Position numbers and translations under genes: made by a program
The notes under the pieces: generated by a model
The model's database searches: none
Told to the model about the DNA's origin: nothing
The model's input: only the letters and a program-made list of their open reading frames with translations
Source of the DNA: an uncultured Hyphomicrobiales bacterium
Lineage (GTDB): Bacteria > Pseudomonadota > Alphaproteobacteria > Rhizobiales > Beijerinckiaceae
Direction of reading: 5' to 3'
DNA: 37,305 bases
Assembly (NCBI GenBank): GCA_903932535.1
Contig: CAIZGR010000506.1
Location: forward strand, 1-37,305
In this document: piece by piece, positions 1-6,690 of the stretch
Numbering within the stretch: position 1 is the stretch's first letter
Layout of the letters: each line of letters begins with the position of its first letter

Positions 1-1
1 C

Positions 2-100
2 AACCCGAACCGCTTCGTGAAAAACATCCCCTCGCCGCCGAGTAAGCCAACCGCCGTCTGGATCAATCCGCCCCAAATCAAGCCTGAAATCCAAGCCTAA
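2..100 (+). CDS. C-terminal end of an unidentified plus-strand gene (partial)
   Basis: A 32-residue reading frame runs from the window edge to a TAA. Third codon positions are mostly G or C until the last few codons, as expected for the tail of a real gene, and the peptide is Pro/Asn/Lys-rich. It converges on the broken dTMP kinase gene. No family is recognisable. It may be a host or neighbouring gene next to a junction near position 138, where kinase similarity stops. Confidence 0.35.
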   Translation, partial: NPNRFVKNIPSPPSKPTAVWINPPQIKPEIQA

Positions 101-323
101 ATTCCCAACCCAGGCGTCTCATTGTCGTTGACACGTTCCGCGCGCTCTTGACGGCGCCGGACAGGATGATGTCGCGCAGGGTCTCGGCAAAGGGCGACCC
201 TCCCGGCTCCCGGGTACGCACGACATCGATGCCGGCGGCGCTGAGGCGCTTGGCGAGGCTGAGCGCCTGGGACGATTTGCCGGAGCCCTCGCCGCCTTCG
301 ATGGTGATGAAGCGGCCGCTCAT
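78..323 (-). pseudogene. tmk: dTMP kinase, truncated to the N-terminal third
   Basis: Thymidylate kinase phosphorylates dTMP to dTDP for DNA synthesis. The 81-residue frame begins MSGRFITIEGGEGSGKSSQ, a typical P-loop start for this family (GGEGSGKS at residues 10-17), followed by the conserved TREPGGSP region (38-44). Family members are about 200 residues. Similarity ends near residue 62 (LSGAVKSAR), and the last 19 residues look unrelated, so the LID and the rest of the NMP-kinase fold are missing. The start overlaps the upstream stop (ATGA), so it is the last gene of the leftward operon. The break at about position 138 suggests a recombination or assembly junction. A functional enzyme is unlikely. 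Confidence 0.8.
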
Positions 324-511
324 GGGACGCTCCCGGGCTTGGGGGCGAGGGCGGCGATCTCGGACACGATGTCGTCTCCCATGCAGTAGCCGCAGCCGCC
401 CTTGGCGGCCCGGTCGCGCAGGCCCCGTGCGATCGCCTCGCACTTGGCGCGCATCTCCTCGACCTTAGCGTCCGTGCGCTCCTGCTGCGCGATGTGGTGG
501 GCTTCGGTCAT
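320..511 (-). CDS. small hypothetical protein with CxxC
   Basis: A 63-residue protein of unknown function. The N-terminal half is a charged helix (residues 1-35, Gln/Glu/Lys/Arg-rich), followed by a CGYC pair. Its ATG overlaps the stop of the HD-domain gene and its stop overlaps the kinase start, so it is translationally coupled inside the nucleotide-metabolism cluster. Confidence 0.6.
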   Translation of the reverse strand: MTEAHHIAQQERTDAKVEEMRAKCEAIARGLRDRAAKGGCGYCMGDDIVSEIAALAPKPGSVP

Positions 512-1071
512 GCCGCGGCCCTCCCAGAGAGATCGGAGAACCGCGCAAGGAACGCATCCTTCGCCTCCTCCGGCGACCACCCGGCGATCGTGACCGGGAG
601 AGGCTTCCGCCCGCGCGTGTAGTCCCAATCGTCGCGGTTGCGCATCAGTTGGCGCTGCTCGGTCGCGAGCATGGCGATGTCGATTTCCTTGACCGCCGGA
701 TGCATCGTGGCCGGCAGGCCGAACCGACCAAGGACAGCCGCTTCAACGTGTCGCTCGATGGCGCGATACTCCGGCAGGAGGTCCTTCAGCGGACGGCTCA
801 CGTCGCCGATAAACGCTTCGGCGGCGTCGTGCATCAGGCCGGCAAAGGCGAGTTCTGGCGGAACGAACCGGCTCACATAGACGCTGTGCTCGGCAATCGA
901 ATAGAAGCGTCCGCACTGGCCATTGAAGCGGCAAAGCATCGATAAGGCGTGCGCGATGTCGTCGATGGTGAATTCCGAATTCTCGGGATCGAGGAAATCG
1001 AAATAGGTTCCGCCGTGCAGGAGGATCGTCGGCCCGACGATGTGGCGGACGGTGGGGCTGGCTTCGGTCAT
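508..1071 (-). CDS. HD-domain phosphohydrolase, YfbR-like 5'-nucleotidase type
   Basis: A 187-residue HD-superfamily protein. Metal-binding residues visible are His62 (SIAEHSVYVS), the His81-Asp82 pair (LMHDAAEAFIGD) and Asp131 (KEIDIAML). This is the layout of phage HD proteins related to YfbR, which hydrolyse deoxynucleoside monophosphates; substrate specificity cannot be read from sequence. It lies between a conserved hypothetical and a CxxC protein with ATGA overlaps on both sides. MazG, dCMP deaminase and dTMP kinase genes are nearby, so a role in reshaping dNTP pools during replication fits. The ATG at 1071 was chosen because it overlaps the preceding stop codon. Confidence 0.8.
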   Translation of the reverse strand: MTEASPTVRHIVGPTILLHGGTYFDFLDPENSEFTIDDIAHALSMLCRFNGQCGRFYSIAEHSVYVSRFVPPELAFAGLMHDAAEAFIGDVSRPLKDLLPEYRAIERHVEAAVLGRFGLPATMHPAVKEIDIAMLATEQRQLMRNRDDWDYTRGRKPLPVTIAGWSPEEAKDAFLARFSDLSGRAAA

Positions 1072-1853
1072 GCGATCCTCCCGACAAACGTCATCGCGCG
1101 CCCTGCGCAGTAGCGCCGGAACGCAGCCTCGTGGAGTTCCCCGGGCAGCATCTCGATGCTGTGCCCTACGGTTCCGCCCTTCCACGAGCCCTTCTTTGGG
1201 CCGGTCTCCTTCAGGAAGGCGAGATCGAGCGACCTCGAGACCTTCGGCTTCCTGAAGATGGACAGCCACCGGAACCACCCGGTTCCAGCCAGCCACTCGC
1301 GCTCCTCGATCCGGGTCGCTACGGTGATGCGCTCGCCGTCGAAATCGTCGAACTCGAACTTGGCCGCCGGGCAGGCGTCGCGCGCTTTCCGCGTCTCCTC
1401 CCAGCGAGCGAAGCCGTCGCCCTTTCGAGCGCCCGAGGCCGTCCAGACGTGCCCCCCGTCGATGCCGTAGAGGCTTGTCCGAACGTGCCGCCACTGCGTC
1501 CACGGGATGAACAGGCAGCGCGAATGGTCCGTCGTGCTGTCATTGGTCTGGGGGCCGTAGTGCACATGCAGGGCGCCTTCGGTCGCAGTGAACCCATACT
1601 GCCGGGCGTACTGGCCCCAATATCCGAGCGATGGCGTCTTATCGACCCAGACCCGAGCCGGCTTGAGGATCGCCGGGATCTCCAAGATCAGGGTATGGGT
1701 GAAAGCGTGGAAGCGGATGAAGGCGCCGGGATAGTCGTCACCACCCCCGGAGCCGAGCATGACTCCGAACAGGCGCGAGCGGCTGTCGGCGGAATAGGTG
1801 AACGGCCCAAAGTGGCGGTCGTTGTCGCCCCATCGGCGGATTCTTCTGGTCAC
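1068..1853 (-). CDS. conserved hypothetical phage protein, 261 aa
   Basis: A soluble-looking protein rich in Trp, Arg and His, with no signal peptide or membrane segment. Aromatic and charged stretches in the middle (around YGPQTNDSTTDHSR and TSLYGIDGG) look like structured conserved regions, but I cannot assign a family or catalytic motif. It is coupled to the HD nucleotidase downstream by an ATGA overlap and to a small protein upstream. Function unknown. Confidence 0.65.
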   Translation of the reverse strand: MTRRIRRWGDNDRHFGPFTYSADSRSRLFGVMLGSGGGDDYPGAFIRFHAFTHTLILEIPAILKPARVWVDKTPSLGYWGQYARQYGFTATEGALHVHYGPQTNDSTTDHSRCLFIPWTQWRHVRTSLYGIDGGHVWTASGARKGDGFARWEETRKARDACPAAKFEFDDFDGERITVATRIEEREWLAGTGWFRWLSIFRKPKVSRSLDLAFLKETGPKKGSWKGGTVGHSIEMLPGELHEAAFRRYCAGRAMTFVGRIA

Positions 1854-2038
1854 TGCGGTCTCCTCGGATCATAGGTGCACGTCAAAAGCAGGCAGGTGAG
1901 CCCGCGCGCCTTGGCGGCCTTGATCTCATCAAGATGCGGCCAGCCAAGAAAGATCGACCAACAGTCGTCAGCGCTCGCGTAGAGCCCGATATGGACGAGT
2001 TCGGAACGCCGCGTGTCGTAGATGCCAAAGGGCTTCAT
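1850..2038 (-). CDS. small hypothetical protein, 62 aa
   Basis: Starts at an ATG overlapping the stop of the MazG gene and ends overlapping the next start. The sequence has a short beta-like N-terminus ([15 protein letters not shown]) and a Cys-containing C-terminal strand. It has the look of a small accessory phage protein; no family assigned. Confidence 0.6.
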   Translation of the reverse strand: MKPFGIYDTRRSELVHIGLYASADDCWSIFLGWPHLDEIKAAKARGLTCLLLTCTYDPRRPQ

Positions 2039-2580
2039 CGGTTGTCCCCCGATCCGTGCAGGACGCCGCGCTCCTTGCGGTCCGCCAACTTGGTGAGGTT
2101 GATGTCGGCCACTTCGCTCAGGGAGTAGCCGAGTTCCTTGGAGGCCATGGCCACGTACCAGAGGACGTCTCCAAGTTCCTTGGCGAACTCGGCGCGCTTG
2201 GCACCGGACACCACGCTGGCGTCGTCGCGGATGACCTTGCCGAGCTTCTCCGAGACCTCCCCAGCCTCCCCTGCCAGCTTCAGGGCGCAGTAGGTGAGGC
2301 CGAGAAACGTCCCCGGCCCCGGGTACATCGCGGTCGTCGCGGCGCGGCCCTGGTAAAAGTTTAGGCCGAGGTCGGTCGCGATGTCCTTGAAGCAGGAGCG
2401 CTCCGCGGCGAGCGCCCTGTCGCGGTAGCGATTGTTCGCCGCCTGCAGGTCGCTGTTCTGGCGCTCGAGTTCCGCGATGCGGGCCTTCTGTTTCGCGATG
2501 AACGCCGGTGCTGTATCGGCGCAGCGCTGGCACTTCCCGCACGCGGAGCCGATCCCCCAACTCCCTTTGCATACCGTCAT
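2035..2580 (-). CDS. MazG-like nucleoside triphosphate pyrophosphohydrolase
   Basis: A 181-residue protein with three parts: a Cys cluster near the N-terminus (CGKCQRC, possible metal site), a coiled coil (roughly residues 30-70, alternating Glu/Arg/Leu/Ala), and a MazG-type domain. The MazG signature is visible as [12 protein letters not shown] followed by [11 protein letters not shown], giving the Glu-x-x-Glu and Glu-x-x-Asp metal ligands of all-alpha NTP pyrophosphatases. These hydrolyse (d)NTPs to the monophosphate plus pyrophosphate. Three ATGs occur in a row; the third was chosen because the ribosome site AAGGAG then has normal spacing. It sits among other nucleotide-pool genes. Confidence 0.8.
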   Translation of the reverse strand: MTVCKGSWGIGSACGKCQRCADTAPAFIAKQKARIAELERQNSDLQAANNRYRDRALAAERSCFKDIATDLGLNFYQGRAATTAMYPGPGTFLGLTYCALKLAGEAGEVSEKLGKVIRDDASVVSGAKRAEFAKELGDVLWYVAMASKELGYSLSEVADINLTKLADRKERGVLHGSGDNR

Positions 2581-2582
2581 CA

Positions 2583-2840
2583 TCATCTCCTTGCTGCCCA
2601 ACTGGCTGTGATTCCGCGGAACGTGTGCGGGTGGCTCTCCCGCCAAGTCTTGAAGGCTTCCCGGCGCTGCGCTGCGGGGAGGCTGCCCACCATTGCTGTG
2701 ACCCAGCCGTCGGACCACGCGTCGAAGGCTTTGACCTTCGCGAAGTCAGCAAAGTACGGGTTCTCGATCGCGCCCTTCCCTGCCCGGAAAGCGGCCTCGC
2801 CCGCGTCGAATGCCCCGCTTAAGGTCGAAGGCTCAGACAT
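2583..2840 (-). CDS. small hypothetical protein, 85 aa
   Basis: Residues 10-45 show an aromatic pattern ([20 protein letters not shown]) similar to small phage proteins in which a polar/aromatic helix ends in W(S/A)DGW, but no function is known to me. The stop is 3 bases before the first MazG ATG candidate, and the start overlaps the end of the deaminase reading frame. It belongs to the same operon. Confidence 0.65.
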   Translation of the reverse strand: MSEPSTLSGAFDAGEAAFRAGKGAIENPYFADFAKVKAFDAWSDGWVTAMVGSLPAAQRREAFKTWRESHPHTFRGITASWAARR

Positions 2841-3145
2841 CTTGGCTCTCCAGTGACGAAAGACTCGGCGGCGCCTCGACCCGGATCTCGGCGATCCCAG
2901 CGGCGGCGCATGCGGCCGTGCAGTCCGGGCAGGCTGCGACGTGCCCTTCGAGGTACAGCGTCGCGCCCCGGGCCTCAGCGCCGGCGCGCCGGATCGCGTT
3001 AACCTCGGCATGGCCGGTCTGGTTGCAGATCGCCGCGCGGGCACTCCTGCTGCGGAGTCCGGCAGTCGTTCTCACCGACGAAGCGCTGGCCGTCGGGGGT
3101 CACAATGGTCGCGCGGACGACCTGTTTCGCGCAGGAGCCGGTCAT
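2833..3145 (-). pseudogene. dCMP/cytidine deaminase-family protein with apparent frameshift
   Basis: Deoxycytidylate deaminases convert dCMP to dUMP. Two frames are needed. The N-terminal part (ATG at 3145, MTGSCAKQVVRATIVTPDGQ, then CRTPQQECPR) reads in one frame and would stop at a TAA. The zinc-site part (TGHAEVNAIRRAG, then AACPDCTAAC) reads in a +1 frame to the stop at 2833. HAE supplies the zinc His and catalytic Glu, and the CPDC region supplies the Cys ligands. The join falls at a CGCGCGG repeat near 3034, and the spacing between CPR and the HAE motif also looks about ten residues short of related enzymes. This may be a real disruption, a small deletion or a sequencing error. The start overlaps the stop of the TGT-like gene (ATGA). 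Confidence 0.65.
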
Positions 3146-3876
3146 CGAACCTCCAGCAGATCAAATTGCTCAACGTGCCCGGCCCAGACGCCAGGGCACT
3201 GCATCGCGTCCCACCGGGCCGCCATGAGACCTGGGCGCTCGCTGGGCGCTCTGGCCCACTCGGCGGCCATCTCGCCTGCCCGTCGCGCCGCCCGGTTGTG
3301 GTTGCGCGCGATATCGGTCGAGTCGACACTCCCGAAGGGCCATTCCTTCCCGCTGCACTGCAGCCCCCCGGAGCATGTGAACCCACGGGAGGAACCGATG
3401 CCGCTTCGTGATTGCGCTCCACGCAGCGTCCATCCGACGGCGCCACGCCGGCGATAGGGGGGGTCGAACTGGTTGGTCGACCCGATGCAGACCCTCGGCC
3501 ACGCGTCGAGAAGGCGGACGAGCCGGTCGATAGGCTCGTCCATGTGCCACACCGGTGATCCCTTGGCGCCGAACGGCCATTGCGCGAGCAGGGCGTCCTG
3601 CGCGTCCGGCCCAGCGTCGATCACGTCCGGGACCACCGCCCACGTCGTCGGGAAGGCGAGCCACTCTTCGGCCCACGCGTAGAACGCCGGCCAGTCCGCC
3701 TTGTGCCCGCGTTTCCAGGTCGAGAATGCTCCGTTGTCCAGCATCACCGACTGGCCGATGTCGTGGCAGAGGCGCGCTTGGTACGGGGCTGGGAACGGCA
3801 CGCAGAAGTGCCGCCCCGCAAGTTGCTCCCGAAGTAGCGCAGTCGGCGTGATCGGCGTGCCGTGGTAATGAATCAC
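3142..3876 (-). CDS. TGT-fold DpdA-like protein (candidate 7-deazaguanine DNA transglycosylase)
   Basis: A 244-residue frame starting at GTG 3876, which overlaps the transporter stop (GTGA). Visible blocks: an N-terminal HGTP motif; SVMLDNGAFSTWKRG; WAVVPDVIDAG; PVWHMDEP; RVCIGSTNQF; SVDSTDIARNH. Paired acidic residues at barrel strand ends, together with a final S-x-DST-x-x-ARN block, resemble phage proteins related to tRNA-guanine transglycosylase (the DpdA group, which swaps guanine in DNA for a 7-deazaguanine). The neighbouring transporter of queuosine precursors supports this. Between about 3363 and 3462 the conserved segment (MDAAWSAITKRHRFLPWVHM) reads in a different frame, bracketed by a C7 and a G6 run on the coding strand. 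The family assignment comes from recall of motifs, not a search. Confidence 0.55.
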   Translation of the reverse strand: MIHYHGTPITPTALLREQLAGRHFCVPFPAPYQARLCHDIGQSVMLDNGAFSTWKRGHKADWPAFYAWAEEWLAFPTTWAVVPDVIDAGPDAQDALLAQWPFGAKGSPVWHMDEPIDRLVRLLDAWPRVCIGSTNQFDPPYRRRGAVGWTLRGAQSRSGIGSSRGFTCSGGLQCSGKEWPFGSVDSTDIARNHNRAARRAGEMAAEWARAPSERPGLMAARWDAMQCPGVWAGHVEQFDLLEVR

Positions 3877-4378
3877 GGGCGCAGCCCTCTCCAAGCGAGG
3901 AAGGCGATGGCCGCATAGAGTTTCCCGACGAACTGCCCCCAGATGAAGGCAAGACTTCCGAACGCCAGCCACAGGAACAGGGCCGAGTCCGCGAGCGCGC
4001 CCGCCGTGCAAGACGCTAGGACCGCGAGCGCAAACGAGCGCCGAGCGACCGGCGTGTAGACGGCGAAGTCCACCAACTCGCTGAACAGGAACGCGCCCGC
4101 CGACGCGGCAGCGAGCGCAGGGGGAGCTACGAAGAATGAAAGGAGCGCGCCCGCAACGATGCACGCGACGGACACCGCCGGGCCGTAGGCGCGCTGCACC
4201 ATGTCGCGCAGCACAAGAGCCGCACCGATCATCAGAACGCCTGACGGGGCCATGAGGCCGGGGGCGACGGGGATCAGGCACGGCCCGGGACGCAGACCGA
4301 GCCCACGTGGCCGATGAGATAGTTTGCGGCAGGGATCGTTGCGGCATACCCAGCCACCAGAAGAAATTTCAGGTTCAT
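3873..4378 (-). CDS. VUT-family (YhhQ/QPTR-like) queuosine-precursor transporter, apparent frameshift
   Basis: VUT proteins are inner-membrane carriers for preQ0/preQ1-type queuosine precursors. The long frame (3873-4253) gives 126 residues with several hydrophobic helices and the family-like stretches APSGVLMIGAALVLRD, ELVDFAVYTPV and FIWGQFVGKL. The missing N-terminus (MNLKFLLVAGYAATIPAANY, then HVGSVCVPG) starts at the ATG at 4378, which overlaps the upstream stop. It joins the rest only if one base is added to the GGG run near 4285, giving the expected V-P-G-P-C-L-I-P-V. With that correction the protein is about 168 residues with about five membrane segments, somewhat short for the family. 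It is coupled to the DpdA-like gene, so the two probably work together. Confidence 0.75.
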
Positions 4379-5331
4379 CTCACTTCGACTCCATCTTTGG
4401 TGAGCGCTGCGGCGATCGCGGCCGCGCCGACGTGCCGCATGACGTCGAGCCAACTACGGCTGAAGACCTTCCCGGGAAGAACATCTTGCGGGCGCACCCT
4501 GATTTTCTTCGCCCCCGCCTCGATGTCGCGGCGGGCGCCGATCGCGGCGTTCGCCTTGATCGCGTCCGCGTGCTGTTGGTCGCGCGCGCTGCCAAGGCGC
4601 TCGTTCGCCCAGCCCACCGCCTGCGCCACGATGTCCGCCTGCAGCCGCTCGAACTCCTCCGACCGCCGCCGCTCCACCTTCGGCGCCACCGCCTTGCCGC
4701 GCTCGTTGAGCTCCTTCGCGACCCGCTTGTCGTGCTGCTCCTCGCGCCGTTTCTCCTCGTGGCGATCGTCGCAGACGTCGAACGACCCGCTGGCGTAGCG
4801 CTGCTGGATCAGTTCCTCGGCGCGCTCGACGCGCTCCCGGAGGGCGCGGGCCATCGAATAGTCGTGTGCTCCGCACCAACTCCACAGGAGCAAAGCGTCG
4901 GCCTGCATGGGCTCGTCCTGCAGGTAGCGCAGCGGCCACCCAAGCGCCTCCTCCGCCATGCTGGTCTCAATCGGCGTCGGGCGTGGGCTCAGCGCGTTCC
5001 TGTTGGCGGCCTCGCGCTGCTGGTCTGCCCTGGCCTCCTTGATGCCTTCGATCTCTAAGCGCCGCGCCTTGAGTTCCTTGAATGCCTCGATGTCGACGCG
5101 CGCGGCCGCGGCCAGTTGGGGGTCGATCTCGAGCGTGTCGAGCATCTGCGGCCAGTAGCCGGCATAGCCGCGCGGGCCGATGCTGGCGGGCTGCCTGCGC
5201 AGGACATCGAAGCCTTCGACGAGGCGTGTCTGGACGAGAACTGGGGTCCAGACCTTACCCCCTACACAGGGACGCGATGGGGACAATGCGGGGACAGCAT
5301 GCGGGGGACAGGACGGGGACAATCGGGACAC
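4375..5331 (-). CDS. DUF6362-like phage protein, 318 aa
   Basis: After a Ser/Pro-rich leader (residues 1-25), the segments VLVQTRLVEGFDVLRRQPA, EEALGWPLRYLQDEPMQADA and AAIAAALTKDGV resemble a family of phage proteins seen near replication genes (DUF6362-like). Those usually have a helix-turn-helix and a conserved W-P-x-R-Y-L block. A long charged coiled-coil stretch (about residues 165-255) separates the blocks. The only in-frame start is GTG at 5331, so the leader is encoded by the GGGGACA repeat array. Function unknown; regulation or replication support is an inference from position next to the helicase. Confidence 0.55.
   Translation of the reverse strand: MSRLSPSCPPHAVPALSPSRPCVGGKVWTPVLVQTRLVEGFDVLRRQPASIGPRGYAGYWPQMLDTLEIDPQLAAAARVDIEAFKELKARRLEIEGIKEARADQQREAANRNALSPRPTPIETSMAEEALGWPLRYLQDEPMQADALLLWSWCGAHDYSMARALRERVERAEELIQQRYASGSFDVCDDRHEEKRREEQHDKRVAKELNERGKAVAPKVERRRSEEFERLQADIVAQAVGWANERLGSARDQQHADAIKANAAIGARRDIEAGAKKIRVRPQDVLPGKVFSRSWLDVMRHVGAAAIAAALTKDGVEVR
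5269..5330. repeat. GGGGACA iteron-like repeat array
   Basis: Four GGGGACA copies begin at 5279, 5290, 5304 and 5315, with partial copies at 5269 (GGGAC) and 5325 (GGGACA). They share one orientation, and start-to-start spacing is 9-14 bases, about one helical turn. The array lies between the helicase gene and the body of the DUF6362-like gene, where it codes only a low-complexity Ser/Pro leader. Equally spaced direct repeats next to a helicase gene could be an origin or a protein-binding array; a coding repeat is the simple alternative. Confidence 0.55.
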
Positions 5332-5346
5332 GGCGTCTTCTCTCCC

Positions 5347-6690
5347 TCAAAACGGAATGCCGGAATCGGGCTCGCTTCGGCCATCATCGGCGTGGGTCGC
5401 CTCTTCTGGCGGGCGGGTCTGCGGGAACCCACGCAGGATCTTCCCCGCCCACCAGATCTTGTCCTCTCGGATGCCGATCACGCCGAACCCCTGGAGCTTC
5501 TTGCGGAGGCGTTGCAGGGACTTCTTCAGCGCCTCACGGTGACGTTCCAGCGCAACGGCCTTCTCTTCTTCCGTCGCGGCGTCCTCAGGCAGCGCGTCGG
5601 AAGGGTTCATCGTGACGTAGGCGCGCTTGACCTCGGTGTAGGAGACAATCGACCGGACCGTCGCTGGGAGGTCCATCTCCACCGGAACCGGCTGGCCGAA
5701 CTGCTTCTCGGCGGCGAAGTAGGCGCGCATGAAGATCGACTCGTCGCGGTCGAGCGCGAAGCCCTTGTTCTCCTCGACGCGGCGGATCGCTTCCTTCTCC
5801 CCGACGGGCAGGCAGACGCAGGACGTGATCTGCTTCCCGTCCTTGCCGGCGCCGAGTTCGACCGACATCAGTTCGAACTGGAATCGCTGGCCGCTCTCGC
5901 CGTCCTTTTGCTTGTCGAGAACAGCCGTCCGGACCTTCGTCTTCTCGTCTCTGGTGACGAGGATGACCTGATCGATATTGGCGTAGACGGAGGTGTGGCC
6001 GCGGAGTTTCTCGCCGCCGGCGTTCATGTGGTGGACGAGGCAGACGTGCGCTCCGGTCGCTGCGCTGATCTTGGCGACGTTCTGCATGACGAGCCCCATG
6101 TCTTTACCGGAGTTCTCGTCAGCGCCGCCGGTCGCTGTCGCGAGCGTGTCGATCACGATCATGCGGAGGGGGATCCAAGGAAACATGGCGGCGATCGCCT
6201 TGATCTCGGCGATCAATGGGCTTGTGTCTCCGTCCGCGCGCCAGAGGTCGACCGGGGACTGAAGGAGGACGAATGGAGTGTCGCGCCCGTACTTGACCTC
6301 GTGGTGCTTGCGCCATGCCCGCAGGCGCTTCTTGACGCCCCTCGCGCCCTCCCCCGCCTGGTAGATGACAAGCCCTTGCTTGACCTTGGCACCGAAGAAA
6401 TCCATCCCGGTCGCGATGCACATGCCTGCGTGGATGGCCAGAAACGACTTCCCGCTCTGCGACTTCCCTCCGACGACCGACCGGTCGCCGATGCTGAAGA
6501 ACCCGTCGATCAGGAATTCGAACTCGCGCCCGGGCTCGTCCAACTGATCGAGGAAGAGGGCTCCGAACTTTGACGCCCAAGGGAGGGAGCACTTTCGGTC
6601 CACACTCGCCTCAAACTCCTCCCCCGACATCTCGGGCTCGATGACGATCGGAGGCCGGTCGGCGGCTGGCGCGTCGACGACGTCGGTCAT
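5347..6690 (-). CDS. RepA/DnaB-type hexameric replicative helicase (AAA_25)
   Basis: A 447-residue RecA-fold ATPase. Walker A is GGKSQSGKS (residues 74-82). Walker B is the hydrophobic strand ending MIVID (Asp181), followed by TLATATGG, and a sensor-like LVHHMNAGGEKLRGHT region follows. The layout fits plasmid RepA (RSF1010 type) and phage helicases that unwind DNA ahead of the fork. The C-terminal quarter is a Lys/Arg/Glu-rich helical region (EEEKAVALERHREALKKSL) ending in a small winged-helix-like segment. It is downstream of and overlaps the primase gene (ATGA), giving the usual primase-helicase pair. The ATG at 6690 is fixed by that overlap. Confidence 0.85.
   Translation of the reverse strand: MTDVVDAPAADRPPIVIEPEMSGEEFEASVDRKCSLPWASKFGALFLDQLDEPGREFEFLIDGFFSIGDRSVVGGKSQSGKSFLAIHAGMCIATGMDFFGAKVKQGLVIYQAGEGARGVKKRLRAWRKHHEVKYGRDTPFVLLQSPVDLWRADGDTSPLIAEIKAIAAMFPWIPLRMIVIDTLATATGGADENSGKDMGLVMQNVAKISAATGAHVCLVHHMNAGGEKLRGHTSVYANIDQVILVTRDEKTKVRTAVLDKQKDGESGQRFQFELMSVELGAGKDGKQITSCVCLPVGEKEAIRRVEENKGFALDRDESIFMRAYFAAEKQFGQPVPVEMDLPATVRSIVSYTEVKRAYVTMNPSDALPEDAATEEEKAVALERHREALKKSLQRLRKKLQGFGVIGIREDKIWWAGKILRGFPQTRPPEEATHADDGRSEPDSGIPF

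Noticed and set aside
5116..6573. Long plus-strand frame of 485 codons
   Set aside because: Lies antisense to the helicase gene, which has all ATPase motifs. The plus frame is a high-GC mirror without motifs or a ribosome site.
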